Assembly (NCBI RefSeq): GCF_003096835.1
Contig: NZ_QENZ01000003.1
Coordinates: forward strand, 248,001-312,000
Source of the DNA: Balneicella halophila
GTDB taxonomy: Bacteria > Bacteroidota > Bacteroidia > Bacteroidales > Balneicellaceae
Length of the DNA stretch: 64,000 bases
Reading direction: 5' to 3'
The translations under genes were made by a program, and so were the position numbers. Positions 26,581 to 36,284 of the stretch are shown here, piece after piece. Under the pieces are notes generated by a model that did no database searches, was not told where the DNA came from, and saw only the letters and a program-made list of their open reading frames with translations. Position 1 is the first letter of the stretch. The number at the start of each line of letters is the position of its first letter.

Positions 26581-27363
26581 ATGAAAGCATTTAGAGAATT
26601 TGGTCTTGCCATACAATGTTACAATAGAGGCTTTAAACTTTTATTCCATAAAAAGATTCGCCTTTTTCTGTTTATTCCCATCGTTATTAATATATTACTA
26701 ATTGTAGGAGGATATTCTCTAATCACGAATTTCACCGATGGACTTTCAGAAAAGATTTTCCAACTCACAGGAGCAGAGAATTTGACGTTCTGGGGTTCAG
26801 CATACTTTGATGAACTTATTTATGGAATTTTTTACTTCACCTTCAATGTGTTGTTTATCTTAAGTTTAATTCTTTATGGGGGATTTCTTATCATTATCAT
26901 CATGTCTCCTTTTTTTTCTATAATTTCAGAACGTATTGAGAGTCTAGAGACAGGAGTAGATTATCCATTCTCAATAAAGAAAGCATTACAAGATATATGG
27001 AGAGGAATTAAAATCACAGTCCGTAATGCAGTTGTTCAACTATTGCTTTCTGTAGTTATATTTATCATCGGATTTATTCCCATACTTGGTGCTTTTGCTC
27101 CCATTCTTCTCTTTGTAACATCTTCTTTCTTCTATGGAGCTTCCTTTATGGATTTTGGTATGGAACGTCACTACCCAACTATCAGAGAAAGTATTTCTTT
27201 CATTCGACAACATCGTGTCGCTACATTTGGAGTTGGGGCACTATTCGCGTTGAGCTTATTTCTACCTCTATGTAACTTGTTCTTAGCTGCTTTTGTAGCT
27301 ATATGGTCAGTTATAGCTGGAACATTAGTCATATTAAAGATTCAGAATAAGCAATTTTATTAA
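26581..27363 (+). CDS. EI24/CysZ-like membrane protein
   Basis: A 260-residue integral membrane protein with four main hydrophobic regions (about 28-50, 75-110, 150-185, 215-250) and long amphipathic segments, matching the EI24 (Pfam) family that includes the sulfate transporter CysZ. In Bacteroidota members the substrate is unknown and no sulfur genes are adjacent, so calling it a sulfate permease is not justified. It is followed after 48 bases by the NfeD gene and may share its transcript. Confidence 0.85.
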   Translation: MKAFREFGLAIQCYNRGFKLLFHKKIRLFLFIPIVINILLIVGGYSLITNFTDGLSEKIFQLTGAENLTFWGSAYFDELIYGIFYFTFNVLFILSLILYGGFLIIIIMSPFFSIISERIESLETGVDYPFSIKKALQDIWRGIKITVRNAVVQLLLSVVIFIIGFIPILGAFAPILLFVTSSFFYGASFMDFGMERHYPTIRESISFIRQHRVATFGVGALFALSLFLPLCNLFLAAFVAIWSVIAGTLVILKIQNKQFY

Positions 27364-27411
27364 ATTAATAAAAAAATACTATTTTTAAGGTCTCTTTAGC
27401 AATCATAAACT

Positions 27412-28818
27412 ATGATACGTTCTATCCTATATATCTTACTTTTATTTATTAGTTTGTCTAATGCGCTCTGGGCACAAGAGAGAGCAGATTCTAAAAAAAA
27501 GCAAAAAGTATATCAGTTTGAACTCAATGATGAGATAGGCCCGGGAAGTTGGAGAAAAATGCAACAAGCACTTGCCGAAGCAAAAACAGAAAATGCCGAT
27601 ATTTTCTTAATTCATATGAATACCTACGGGGGTGCTTTAGTAGCCGCAGATTCTATGCGTACTGCTATTTTGCAATATCCCATTCCTACTTATGTATTTA
27701 TTGATAACAACGCGGCCTCAGCCGGTGCATTGATTTCTATAGCCTGTGATAGTATTTATATGAGACCCGGGGCAAATATTGGAGCAGCAACAGTGGTTAA
27801 TGGTACTGATGGACAGGCTATGCCAGACAAATACCAATCGTATATGCGCTCTATGATGCGAGCAACTGCAGAGGCTCACGGAGGTGATACGATCAATAAA
27901 AATGGAAAACAGATTATAAAATGGCGTCGTAACCCTGCTATTGCAGAAGCTATGGTTGATGACCGACTCGCAGTTCCTAATGTTATTGACTCAGGAAAGA
28001 CACTCACTTTTACTACTAACGAAGCCATTCTTCATGGATTTTGCGAGGCGAAAGCTGAATCTGTTGAAGAAATTTTACAAAGAGCTAATGTTATCAATTA
28101 TGAAATTAAAAATTATGAACCTACGGCATTACAAAATATTATTAGTTTTTTAGTGAATCCAATACTCCAATCAGTATTGATAATGCTACTCATTGGGGGA
28201 ATATGGTTTGAGTTACAATCGCCAGGTATCGGCTTTCCTTTAGCGGTAGCAGGTCTTGCTGCTCTGCTGTATTTTATGCCTCTCATTTTAGAAGGTCTTG
28301 CAGCCTACTGGGAAATTGCTTTATTTATACTTGGAGTTATCTTACTCTTGGTAGAATTTCTAATTATTCCAGGGTTTGGAGTACCCGGAATTATAGGAAG
28401 TATTCTTATTTTTATAGGATTGGTTCTAAGTATGGTTGATACTTTAGATTTTGACTTTAACCCTACGCAATCTTACAACGCTTTATTGCAAGCGGTCTTC
28501 CAAATTTCTATATCTTTTATTGTTTTTATGGCTATTGCCTTTACGTTTGGAAGTACATTTTTTAGAACAAAAGCTTTTCAAAGAATAGCCTTAAATACAC
28601 AAATGAAAAATGACGCAGGCTATATCAGTACAAAAAATAGTCTGCGTAACTATATCGGAAAAGAAGGAATTGTTTTCTCCGATTTACGACCTTCAGGAAG
28701 CATTGAAGTAGATGGTGAATATCTCGATGCCGTCGCTATATCAGGTCTTATTCCAAAAGGAGAAAAAATTATCGTTAAAAAATATACCATGGGGCAACTT
28801 TACGTTGAAGAAGTCTAG
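27412..28818 (+). CDS. NfeD family membrane serine protease
   Basis: A 468-residue protein with a signal peptide (cleavage after WAQE, about 21-24), an N-terminal ClpP-class protease domain (about 30-220), four membrane helices (about 240-390) and a C-terminal OB-fold (about 405-468, GKEGIVFSDLRPSGSIEVDG). The catalytic Ser is in NNAASAGALIS and the Lys in PDKYQSYM, as in other NfeD/SPPA-like Ser-Lys proteases. Family members act with SPFH proteins in membrane quality control; the prohibitin-like SPFH gene lies 11 kb away, so a partnership is only possible. Its end overlaps the convergent kdsB gene by four bases. Confidence 0.93.
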   Translation: MIRSILYILLLFISLSNALWAQERADSKKKQKVYQFELNDEIGPGSWRKMQQALAEAKTENADIFLIHMNTYGGALVAADSMRTAILQYPIPTYVFIDNNAASAGALISIACDSIYMRPGANIGAATVVNGTDGQAMPDKYQSYMRSMMRATAEAHGGDTINKNGKQIIKWRRNPAIAEAMVDDRLAVPNVIDSGKTLTFTTNEAILHGFCEAKAESVEEILQRANVINYEIKNYEPTALQNIISFLVNPILQSVLIMLLIGGIWFELQSPGIGFPLAVAGLAALLYFMPLILEGLAAYWEIALFILGVILLLVEFLIIPGFGVPGIIGSILIFIGLVLSMVDTLDFDFNPTQSYNALLQAVFQISISFIVFMAIAFTFGSTFFRTKAFQRIALNTQMKNDAGYISTKNSLRNYIGKEGIVFSDLRPSGSIEVDGEYLDAVAISGLIPKGEKIIVKKYTMGQLYVEEV

Positions 28819-29567
28819 GCGTTATTTTTTTGTTTGTTTACCCGTTTGAGATCGTCTGGAGTATCTATTCCAATAGACTCATGCGTCGTTTCTAAAACAA
28901 TAACAGTAAACCCTTCCTCTAACCAACGAAGTTGCTCTAAGGACTCTAACTTCTCAATTTCTCCTTCAGGAAGTTCCACAATTTGATTAAGTACCTCCTT
29001 GCGGTAAGCATACATTCCAATATGTTTTAAGTATTTATGCTCCTCCACCCAGTCGTCTTTAAAAGCATCACGGCAATATGGAATAACTGAACGGCTAAAA
29101 TATAAAGCTTGTCTTTTCTTCCCGCGTACCACTTTCACGATATTGGCACTAAAAAGGTCTTCCGTTTCCTTTATTCTTTTACCAAAAGTAGCGATATCAA
29201 TATTTTCATCTGTTCCAAAAACTTCAAACAATGCTTTTATTTGGTCTGGATGAATGAAAGGCTCATCACCTTGTACATTTATGACAACATCAAATTGCAT
29301 TCCGTGATCACTCTCAGCAATATGTGCTGCCTCTCTGCATCTTTCTGTACCATTGGAGTGCTCGCCAGTTAAGACAACTTTTCCACCAAACTCTTCAACC
29401 GCCTTAACGATACGTTCATCATCTGTAGCAACTAGTACAGGATAATCTGTTTTAATAGCTTGCTCATACGTATGCTGAATCATAGGCTTGTCATTTATCA
29501 ATGCCAATGGTTTCCCGGGAAACCGAGTAGAATCGTAACGTGCTGGAATGATAACAAGTGGTTGCAT
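28815..29567 (-). CDS. kdsB: 3-deoxy-manno-octulosonate cytidylyltransferase
   Basis: A 250-residue enzyme that makes CMP-Kdo from CTP and Kdo for the inner core of lipopolysaccharide. The N-terminal nucleotide-binding motif is IIPARYDSTRFPGKPL (6-21), followed by LVATDDERI and the metal/CTP site VQGDEPF (about 99-105); length equals that of other KdsB proteins. It is the third gene of the dsbD-mgsA-kdsB operon, two bases after mgsA, and its presence shows a Kdo-containing outer membrane. Confidence 0.97.
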   Translation of the reverse strand: MQPLVIIPARYDSTRFPGKPLALINDKPMIQHTYEQAIKTDYPVLVATDDERIVKAVEEFGGKVVLTGEHSNGTERCREAAHIAESDHGMQFDVVINVQGDEPFIHPDQIKALFEVFGTDENIDIATFGKRIKETEDLFSANIVKVVRGKKRQALYFSRSVIPYCRDAFKDDWVEEHKYLKHIGMYAYRKEVLNQIVELPEGEIEKLESLEQLRWLEEGFTVIVLETTHESIGIDTPDDLKRVNKQKNNA

Positions 29568-29569
29568 AT

Positions 29570-30049
29570 CTATTTATTTATATCTATTTTTCTTGAAAGA
29601 TAATCTTGGTAATTTTTGCGTTCGGGGTTATAATCCTCATGAAATAATGGAGAAGAAATAATGAAGTCTGCTGTAGCCTTATTGGTCGCAGTTGGTATAT
29701 TATATAAGGAAGCAATACGTAGAAGAGCTTTTACATCAACATCATGTGGCTGTGGTTCCATAGGATCCCAAAGAAAAATCATCACATCAACTTTCTCCTC
29801 TGCTATCAAAGCCCCCATTTGTTGATCCCCTCCTAATGGTCCTGATTTTAGTCTAATCACTTCAGGTGCCTTTTCGTCATATTTTTCACATTTTTTCTCT
29901 AACGCTTCTTCTACTACAAGCCCTGTAGTTCCTGTACACACCATAGTGTGGGGAATCAATTCATACCAATTAAACAATACCCAGTCTTTCAAATCTTGCT
30001 TTCGATTATCATGAGCAACAAGAGCTATCGTTTTTTTGCGCTTTTCCAT
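29570..30049 (-). CDS. mgsA: Methylglyoxal synthase
   Basis: A 159-residue enzyme that converts dihydroxyacetone phosphate to methylglyoxal and phosphate, a glycolytic bypass that recovers phosphate. The family residues are present: H13 in ALVAHDNRK, TGTTG (39-43) for phosphate binding, catalytic D75 in GPLGGDQQ and H102 in PHDVD. The length is normal. It follows dsbD after 14 bases. Confidence 0.97.
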   Translation of the reverse strand: MEKRKKTIALVAHDNRKQDLKDWVLFNWYELIPHTMVCTGTTGLVVEEALEKKCEKYDEKAPEVIRLKSGPLGGDQQMGALIAEEKVDVMIFLWDPMEPQPHDVDVKALLRIASLYNIPTATNKATADFIISSPLFHEDYNPERKNYQDYLSRKIDINK

Positions 30050-30063
30050 CTTATCCGATTTAC

Positions 30064-32097
30064 TTATTTTAAGGTACTCTTATTCTTAAATGATTCTAAC
30101 CCACAATTTAGGAAAGTTTCAAAATCCTCATGATCAGATGTGTATCCAATTGGTTGCGTTAATAATGTTTTTCCATCATAATCCATCAACACATAAAATG
30201 GTTGTGAATTGGAATTAAAGTAGGCTGTCTGGAAATGTGCCCATTTATGACCATAATTTTCTAACAATCGCTTACCTCCATTAATCCGGTTGACATAGAC
30301 CTGTTCTGTCTCAGGGAGATCTCGCTTATCATCAATATGTAATGAAATCAATACGTATTCATTCCTGATTATTTTATCAACGGAACTAACTGACCAAACA
30401 TGTTCCTCCATTTTTCTACAATTTACACAAGCGAAGCCTGTAAAGTCTAAAAGTACTGGCTTATTTGCACTTTTCGCATAAGCTAATCCGTCTTTTAAAT
30501 TATCAAAACATTGTAAGTTGTTTGGACAATGCTTTGGATGGAAAATACTATAACCAACTGGTGGTGCCAATCCACTCAATATCTTCAATGGAGGATAGCT
30601 CTGCTTCTCTTCACTATAGAAAAGTCCTGATACTAAATAAACTGTAAATGCAGCCGTAATAAGACCTAAAGTTATTCTTGTGGCAGATAGTTTTTTTAAT
30701 TTGGAATCGTGTGGAAAACGAATAACACCAAATAAATACAATGCCATAGCTGCAAAAATTATTATCCAAAGCACCAAGAACGTTTCAATCTTCAAAATTC
30801 CCCAATTCTTAACTAAGTCTGCATTGGATAGGAACTTTAGGGCTAAAGCCAATTCTAAGAATCCAAGAACTACCTTTACGGTATTTAGCCAACCTCCGGA
30901 TTTTGGCATTTTATTGAGCCAATTTGGGAACATGGCAAAAAGCGCAAATGGTAAACCTAACGCGACTCCGAAACCTGCCATTCCTGAGGTTAATTGCCAA
31001 GCACCGCCATCAGATGATAGAGATCCTGCCAAAAGTGAGCCTAAGATAGGTCCTGTACAAGAAAAAGACACTAATGCCAAAGTCAATGCCATAAAGAAGA
31101 TCCCAATAATTCCCCCTGCTCCCTCAGCACTTGACGTTTTTGCCATCCAACTGTTTGGCAACGTCAATTCATAATAGCCAAAGAATGAAAATGCAAAGAA
31201 TATGAAGATGACAAAAAATGCAATATTTAACCATATATTTGTTGAAATATCATTTAGAATGTCCGGATTAATAGTATCCAACAAATGGAATGGAATACTC
31301 AATAAAAGATATACTAAGAGAATAAAAAATCCATATAAAATAGCATTTCTTGTCCCATTTCCTTTTGCACTCTGTTTCGTAAAAAAACTTACTGTTAAAG
31401 GAATCATAGGAAAAACGCAGGGTGTGAGTAAAGCAATCAGTCCACCAAGAAATCCTAAAATAAAAATCGTCCAAATTCCCTGATCTTCTTCATCTAACTG
31501 CGAATCATCTGTAATACCACAATTCTTATCAGTTCTCATGATATCTCCTGGTACCATTCCATAAAGCTCCATGTTGACCTTTTCGGCATCAATGACGATA
31601 TCATCTTCGGATTCATTTTCAGCAACAGTGGCTGCTTCTTCTGATAATGTGAAGAGAAACTCTTCTTCAGTTGGCGGAGTACATTGAGTATCATCACAAG
31701 ACATAAAACGAACAAAACCTTTTATCGGTTTGTTAATGTCTAAAACCTTTATTTTTTGTGTAAAAACAGCCTGATCATGAAACTTAGTCAATTCCATGTC
31801 AAAGATATCATCATGCTTTGTTTCTCTGTTGTTTTCTGATTCAATGGTCTTACCTATCAGTTCGAAACTCTCAGAATCTTCGAAATTGAAAGTAGTAGGT
31901 ATTGGACCTCCTTCATCTATATGTTGCGAATACATTGAAGAACCTTCGTCTATGTTAGCATAAAAGATTAACTCGTATTCATTGTCAGATATTTTTTTGC
32001 TATCAAACTCCCAAGAAACGGGATTATACATTTGTGCAAAGACAGTGAAGGCTGTTACAAATAATAAGCTTGCTAAAAATCCTATTTTTTTTATCAT
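30064..32097 (-). CDS. dsbD: DsbD-type thiol:disulfide interchange protein
   Basis: A 677-residue three-part protein. A signal peptide (FAQM, about 21) leads into an N-terminal periplasmic DsbD_N-like domain (25-160) with CDDTQC. A central block of about eight membrane helices (210-490) has the paired cysteines of TPCVFPMIPL and FSCTGP. A C-terminal thioredoxin-like domain (about 530-677) has active site CVNC. Electrons pass from cytoplasmic thioredoxin through these to periplasmic proteins, for example the TlpA protein encoded just upstream. First gene of a three-gene operon. Confidence 0.93.
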   Translation of the reverse strand: MIKKIGFLASLLFVTAFTVFAQMYNPVSWEFDSKKISDNEYELIFYANIDEGSSMYSQHIDEGGPIPTTFNFEDSESFELIGKTIESENNRETKHDDIFDMELTKFHDQAVFTQKIKVLDINKPIKGFVRFMSCDDTQCTPPTEEEFLFTLSEEAATVAENESEDDIVIDAEKVNMELYGMVPGDIMRTDKNCGITDDSQLDEEDQGIWTIFILGFLGGLIALLTPCVFPMIPLTVSFFTKQSAKGNGTRNAILYGFFILLVYLLLSIPFHLLDTINPDILNDISTNIWLNIAFFVIFIFFAFSFFGYYELTLPNSWMAKTSSAEGAGGIIGIFFMALTLALVSFSCTGPILGSLLAGSLSSDGGAWQLTSGMAGFGVALGLPFALFAMFPNWLNKMPKSGGWLNTVKVVLGFLELALALKFLSNADLVKNWGILKIETFLVLWIIIFAAMALYLFGVIRFPHDSKLKKLSATRITLGLITAAFTVYLVSGLFYSEEKQSYPPLKILSGLAPPVGYSIFHPKHCPNNLQCFDNLKDGLAYAKSANKPVLLDFTGFACVNCRKMEEHVWSVSSVDKIIRNEYVLISLHIDDKRDLPETEQVYVNRINGGKRLLENYGHKWAHFQTAYFNSNSQPFYVLMDYDGKTLLTQPIGYTSDHEDFETFLNCGLESFKNKSTLK

Positions 32098-32164
32098 CTC
32101 TTAATTGTTTACATTTTTTTACACACACCAAGTATATGTCTAAACTACTACCATTCTCAATTTG

Positions 32165-32172
32165 CAAATATA
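32165..32172 (-). promoter_or_regulatory. -7 promoter box of dsbD-mgsA-kdsB
   Basis: The minus strand reads TATATTTG, 68 bases upstream of the dsbD start codon. Confidence 0.55.
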
Positions 32173-32220
32173 ATTATAAAGTTTAGAGAACACATAAAAA
32201 AATTCAAACACTGCGGATAA

Positions 32221-32253
32221 TAAAAATAGGCAAAGCCGAAGCCTTGCCTATTT
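32221..32253 (-). terminator. Terminator of the TlpA gene
   Basis: A perfect 10-bp stem (AAATAGGCAA at 32224-32233 with TTGCCTATTT at 32244-32253). On the minus strand the stem's own T-rich end continues into TTTTTA. It sits 24 bases past the stop codon of the TlpA gene. Confidence 0.8.
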
Positions 32254-32277
32254 CATAAGTGCTATGAGATAGTGTGA

Positions 32278-33645
32278 TTATTTTTTTAACCACTCATCTA
32301 ATAATGTTCTGATTTCATCTGTTGATGGTCTTGGTGCATCAGCAGTGATGATATTTCCCTCTTTGTCTAACAATATAAAACGAGGGATACCATTAATCTT
32401 ATAATCTTGAACTAATGAGGATTTCCAAGCTTCTTTTGCATGTAGCTGAATACCTTTCAAATCTTGATCTTTGACCATCTTTTCCCAATCATTTTTCTTC
32501 TCATCAATAGAAATACTCACAAAGTGTACTGCTTTATTATGATAGTCTTTTTCTAGTTGCTTTAGGAAAGGAATTTCTCTCTTACATGGTCCGCACCAAG
32601 TTGCCCATACATCGATATAAACGAGTTTTCCTTTAAGATCATCTAATGAAACATCTTTCCCATTAATATTTGGATAGGTGAATTTTGGAGAAGGCTTACC
32701 TTCTGAAAGCTCACTTGCTGATGATAAAAACTTATCAACGTCTTTAATTACATCTTCATCAGAAGTTAGTGACTTAATTCTATCAGCTTCTGCTTTAGCG
32801 TCTTTAGCCCCTAAACTCAATCCTTGTGATAAACTCCTAGCCATATCTGTCTTTAAAGACTCTATTCCTGCACCTTTAACTTCATTTAAAACCTCATCTC
32901 TATCATTAGCATCATCATAATATCTGTTGATAAAATGAGAAAGTACTAATTGCTTGTATATGCCTATTTCATTATAATCCTTTTCATTATCATATGTCAA
33001 GCTTTCTAAAGGTTTTGTGATTGATTCTGGTGCTTCATAATCTTCTTTTTTAGTCACATAAGCATGATATTCAGGATATAAAGAAAGGTTATATAGGTAG
33101 TCATACTCGATGGTTTTCTTTTCTAGTTCTATAAATTTTTCTGGTAAATTCTTTGTAGAATCTAGTCTTTTAGTTTCCTCTTCATTCATTGATTTCATTG
33201 TTTCCAAGAATTTATCTTCTTCCATACCGAAAATACCTTGAAAACCGCCTAATTTGGCAACTTTTTCTCTAGATGCTTTATTTTTATCTGCTAGATATTT
33301 GTTTACAGCTACGGCTTTACCATCAGAAAAAGAAAGAGGATTTTCTGAATTAGAAATATCAACAGTCACATTTAGATTGTCGCCTTGCTCTAAATACATC
33401 GGTAGGTTTGCTCTCCCGATTTGCAGTGTGTAGTAGCCCGTTTTTATAGGTTGTAAAGTATCAGCAAAGGTACCATCCTCTTTAACCTCAATCACTTGTG
33501 AGAAGTCATAAGCTCCTCTGACTCTGATTTCTTTTAGTCCAGATACATTTTCCAATTTACCTGAAAGCACCGTATAGTCGGGTGCTTCTTTAGTACAAGC
33601 TACAATAACTAAAGTTGCAATAGCTATCCACAATAATTTTTTCAT
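32278..33645 (-). CDS. TlpA-family thioredoxin lipoprotein with DUF4369-like N-terminus
   Basis: A 455-residue envelope protein. The N-terminus is a lipoprotein signal with lipobox IVAC (Cys about residue 17), followed by a DUF4369-type beta domain (about 25-110), a helical linker (110-310) and a thioredoxin/AhpC-TSA domain (about 320-455) with active site WCGPC in WATWCGPCKREIPF. It reduces or isomerises disulfides in the periplasm. The start at 33645 gives the proper lipoprotein signal; two Met codons further upstream add only a non-hydrophobic extension. It has its own promoter and terminator. Confidence 0.92.
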   Translation of the reverse strand: MKKLLWIAIATLVIVACTKEAPDYTVLSGKLENVSGLKEIRVRGAYDFSQVIEVKEDGTFADTLQPIKTGYYTLQIGRANLPMYLEQGDNLNVTVDISNSENPLSFSDGKAVAVNKYLADKNKASREKVAKLGGFQGIFGMEEDKFLETMKSMNEEETKRLDSTKNLPEKFIELEKKTIEYDYLYNLSLYPEYHAYVTKKEDYEAPESITKPLESLTYDNEKDYNEIGIYKQLVLSHFINRYYDDANDRDEVLNEVKGAGIESLKTDMARSLSQGLSLGAKDAKAEADRIKSLTSDEDVIKDVDKFLSSASELSEGKPSPKFTYPNINGKDVSLDDLKGKLVYIDVWATWCGPCKREIPFLKQLEKDYHNKAVHFVSISIDEKKNDWEKMVKDQDLKGIQLHAKEAWKSSLVQDYKINGIPRFILLDKEGNIITADAPRPSTDEIRTLLDEWLKK

Positions 33646-33680
33646 AATTTTCATTTTTATAATAATATTCAATAATTTTT

Positions 33681-33688
33681 CAAAGTTA
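33681..33688 (-). promoter_or_regulatory. -7 promoter box of the TlpA gene
   Basis: The minus strand reads TAACTTTG, 36 bases upstream of the ATG at 33645 and just after the yciO stop codon. Confidence 0.6.
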
Positions 33689-33693
33689 CAGTT

Positions 33694-34302
33694 TTATTTT
33701 AATTCACCCATGCCTTGTCTTTCAATGTTAAAGGGTTGCTCTGTACAGTTCACTATTGTAGAGGCAACATTCTTCCCATATCCTCCGTTTATAACCATCT
33801 CCACTTGATTTCCATATTTTTCATAAATCAGTTCGGGATCAGTAGTATATTCTACGACCATATCTTCATCTTTTATGGAAGTAGTAACTAACGGGTTTCC
33901 TAACGTCTCAGCAATAGTGAGAATAATTTCGTTGTTTGGGATACGAATTCCTATCTCTGTCCTTTTCCCGCCAAGCTTTTTCTGCATTGCTCTATTCGTT
34001 GGTAGTATAAAAGTGAAAGCTCCTGGCAGATTTCTCTTTAAAAGTTTGAATACTTCATCATCTAAACGAACATAATCGGACAATTGGCTGATACTGCTCC
34101 CTATAATTGAAAAGAAAGCTTTGTCTGCTTTGATTCCTTTTAATTGAGCCATCTTTTTGATAGCTTTGGGTTGCATCATATCACAGCCGAGAGCGTAAAT
34201 AGTATCCGTAGGATAGACAATAACGCCTCCGCCTTTCAGCACTTTGACAACTTGATCAATAACTTGCTGGTCCGGATTCTTTTCGTATAGCCTAATAAAC
34301 AT
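33694..34302 (-). CDS. yciO: YciO-type Sua5/YrdC family protein
   Basis: A 202-residue protein with the YrdC fold. The start GGGVIVYPTDTIYALGCD and the segments PGAFTFILP and IGIRIPNN resemble E. coli YciO more than the tRNA-modifying enzyme TsaC. The KRxxx(K/R) signature of TsaC is replaced by KADKAFFSII. TsaC/Sua5 makes threonylcarbamoyl-AMP for t6A in tRNA; YciO has weak or no such activity and its role is unclear. It follows the transaldolase gene after 12 bases, in the same operon. Confidence 0.85.
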   Translation of the reverse strand: MFIRLYEKNPDQQVIDQVVKVLKGGGVIVYPTDTIYALGCDMMQPKAIKKMAQLKGIKADKAFFSIIGSSISQLSDYVRLDDEVFKLLKRNLPGAFTFILPTNRAMQKKLGGKRTEIGIRIPNNEIILTIAETLGNPLVTTSIKDEDMVVEYTTDPELIYEKYGNQVEMVINGGYGKNVASTIVNCTEQPFNIERQGMGELK

Positions 34303-34314
34303 TTCTTATAAAAT

Positions 34315-34971
34315 TTATCCGTTAAGTTTCTTATGGTCAGCAAGAAACTGTGCCAATCCACTGTCTGTCAATGGATGCTTTAATAAGCCTTTAATTGCTG
34401 AAAGCGGGCAAGTTGCTACGTCTGCACCAATCTTTGCACATTCTACAATGTGCATCGTATGACGTACTGAAGCCGCTAAAATCTCAGTATCATAGGTATA
34501 GTTATCAAAAACTTCACGAATCTCCTCAATTAAGAGCAATCCATCTGCAGAAATGTCATCTAAACGCCCAATAAATGGCGATACATAAGTTGCACCTGCT
34601 TTTGCAGCCAACAATGCTTGTCCTGCTGAGAATATTAAAGTACAGTTAGTACGGATTCCCTTAGAAGTTAAATATTTAATCGCTTTTATACCATCAAGAG
34701 TTACCGGAACTTTCACAACAATTTGTTCATGTAATTTTGCTAACGCTTCTCCTTCTTTAATCATTCCTTCATAATCAGTGGCAATGACCTCTGCACTCAC
34801 ATCACCATCTACAATATTACAAATATCTATGTAGTGTTTGTTGCAAGCTTCTTCACCTTTTATACCCTCCTTTGCCATAAGCGAAGGGTTGGTGGTAACG
34901 CCATCCAACACGCCTAATTGTTGTGCCTCTTTAATTTGCTCTAAGTTTGCTGTGTCTAAAAAAAACTTCAT
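34315..34971 (-). CDS. Transaldolase, short (FSA/TalC) type
   Basis: A 218-residue TIM-barrel enzyme starting [16 protein letters not shown] with GVTTNPSL. The Schiff-base Lys is the second Lys-type position of VKVPVT (about residue 86). It transfers dihydroxyacetone units in the non-oxidative pentose phosphate pathway, or cleaves fructose 6-phosphate as in FsaA. The two activities are hard to separate by sequence alone; a small transaldolase is the usual form in Bacteroidota. First gene of a two-gene unit. Confidence 0.93.
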   Translation of the reverse strand: MKFFLDTANLEQIKEAQQLGVLDGVTTNPSLMAKEGIKGEEACNKHYIDICNIVDGDVSAEVIATDYEGMIKEGEALAKLHEQIVVKVPVTLDGIKAIKYLTSKGIRTNCTLIFSAGQALLAAKAGATYVSPFIGRLDDISADGLLLIEEIREVFDNYTYDTEILAASVRHTMHIVECAKIGADVATCPLSAIKGLLKHPLTDSGLAQFLADHKKLNG

Positions 34972-35018
34972 ATTTCCTTTTATTATTTAATGTTTATTTC
35001 TTTTTATCTCTTGATTCT

Positions 35019-35026
35019 CAAAAGTA
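35019..35026 (-). promoter_or_regulatory. -7 promoter box of the transaldolase-yciO unit
   Basis: The minus strand reads TACTTTTG, 48 bases upstream of the transaldolase start. Confidence 0.6.
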
Positions 35027-35030
35027 TAAC

Positions 35031-36284
35031 CTATTCTTTAAAATCTGGGTATAATAAGTATTTTTTTCTTTTATTTTTAAATATAACTAAATCTTCTCGC
35101 CAGCTTTCTCTAATTTGATCCTCTCTCCAGCCGTATCGGATCTGTTCTCTCAACATAGATGTGCCTGAAAGCAATTCAAAATTCGTTTTAAAGAAAAGAT
35201 TCTTCAACCGACTTTTTTTATAAGCTCTCATCAACCATTGTAGTTCTAATTTATCCAATCTCCTGGGGAAATGCCTTAGATTTTCTCCATAGCACCTTAT
35301 TCCCTTATGCTTAGGATGTTGCGCTCCTGCTGTTGGTTCAGGAATAAACATATAATTAAAATCTCTAGAATCTAAATATGGACTCCCATAGATTTCGAAT
35401 GGTGTATTGGTACCTCTGCCAATGCTCACATTCGTTTGCTCAAATAAACATAACGATGGATATAGATTTACAGACTGGGCTGTGGGAAGATTTGGTGAAG
35501 GTTTAATCGGCAGTTTATAGTTGGTCTTATGTGTCCATCCCTTTAGTTCTACAATAGTCAATTCGCAAGAAAGAGTGTCAGGAAGCCAATGTTCTCCTTC
35601 TATCATTAATGCATATTCCCCTATAGTCATTCCATATATGATAGGTACAGGATGCATTCCGATAAAAGATTGGAATTCTTTCTCCATAACAGGACCATCT
35701 ACATAATGACCATTGGGATTTGGTCGATCTAGAACTATCAAAGGGATAGAGTTCTCTGCACATGCTTCCATTACATAATGTAAAGTAGAAATATAAGTGT
35801 AGAATCGAACTCCCACATCTTGGATATCAAAGACAACTACGTCAATGTTTTCTAATTGTTTCGCTTGTGGCTTCTTGTATTTGCCATGCAGAGAATAAAT
35901 CGGCAAGCCCGTTTTAGTATCTATCCTATTTTTAATATTCGCTCCAGCATCATGTTCTCCCCTAAAACCATGTTCAGGTGCAAATATTGACTTAACTTCT
36001 ATTTCCTCACTCAGCAAATAATCTACTATATGTAGTTCACCTACAACACTATCTTGTTCATTAAATAATCGTAAAACTCCCGTATGATTAGTAACTACAG
36101 CTACATTCTTATCTTGTAATAAAGGTAAATAGGCTTCGGTATTTTCAGCACCAACTTTTACTATTTTTTTAGTAGTTACTCTCTTTTCTTTGTCATCCTT
36201 ACTTATTTTCTTACCATTACAGTTTCCCAGTAGAATCAGTAAACTTATAATAAGTGTCGAAATTTTCAGCTTATTCATCATCAT
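35031..36284 (-). CDS. DUF1343 exo-beta-N-acetylmuramidase (NamZ-like) lipoprotein
   Basis: A 417-residue lipoprotein (lipobox LLGNC, Cys about residue 23) with a DUF1343 domain. The conserved VAVVTNHTGV, FAPEHGFRGEHDAGA and GVRFYTYISTL segments are present. Characterised members (NamZ of Bacillus and of Tannerella) remove MurNAc from the non-reducing ends of peptidoglycan fragments, so a role in wall recycling is expected. The start region has three consecutive Met codons; 36284 is the furthest. It overlaps the preceding TonB_C/MORN gene by 14 bases and is in its operon. Confidence 0.9.
   Translation of the reverse strand: MMMNKLKISTLIISLLILLGNCNGKKISKDDKEKRVTTKKIVKVGAENTEAYLPLLQDKNVAVVTNHTGVLRLFNEQDSVVGELHIVDYLLSEEIEVKSIFAPEHGFRGEHDAGANIKNRIDTKTGLPIYSLHGKYKKPQAKQLENIDVVVFDIQDVGVRFYTYISTLHYVMEACAENSIPLIVLDRPNPNGHYVDGPVMEKEFQSFIGMHPVPIIYGMTIGEYALMIEGEHWLPDTLSCELTIVELKGWTHKTNYKLPIKPSPNLPTAQSVNLYPSLCLFEQTNVSIGRGTNTPFEIYGSPYLDSRDFNYMFIPEPTAGAQHPKHKGIRCYGENLRHFPRRLDKLELQWLMRAYKKSRLKNLFFKTNFELLSGTSMLREQIRYGWREDQIRESWREDLVIFKNKRKKYLLYPDFKE

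Noticed and set aside
28815-28818. Overlap of nfeD and kdsB ends as a sign of a frameshift
   Set aside because: Both proteins have complete, normal C-termini. A four-base convergent overlap needs no special explanation.
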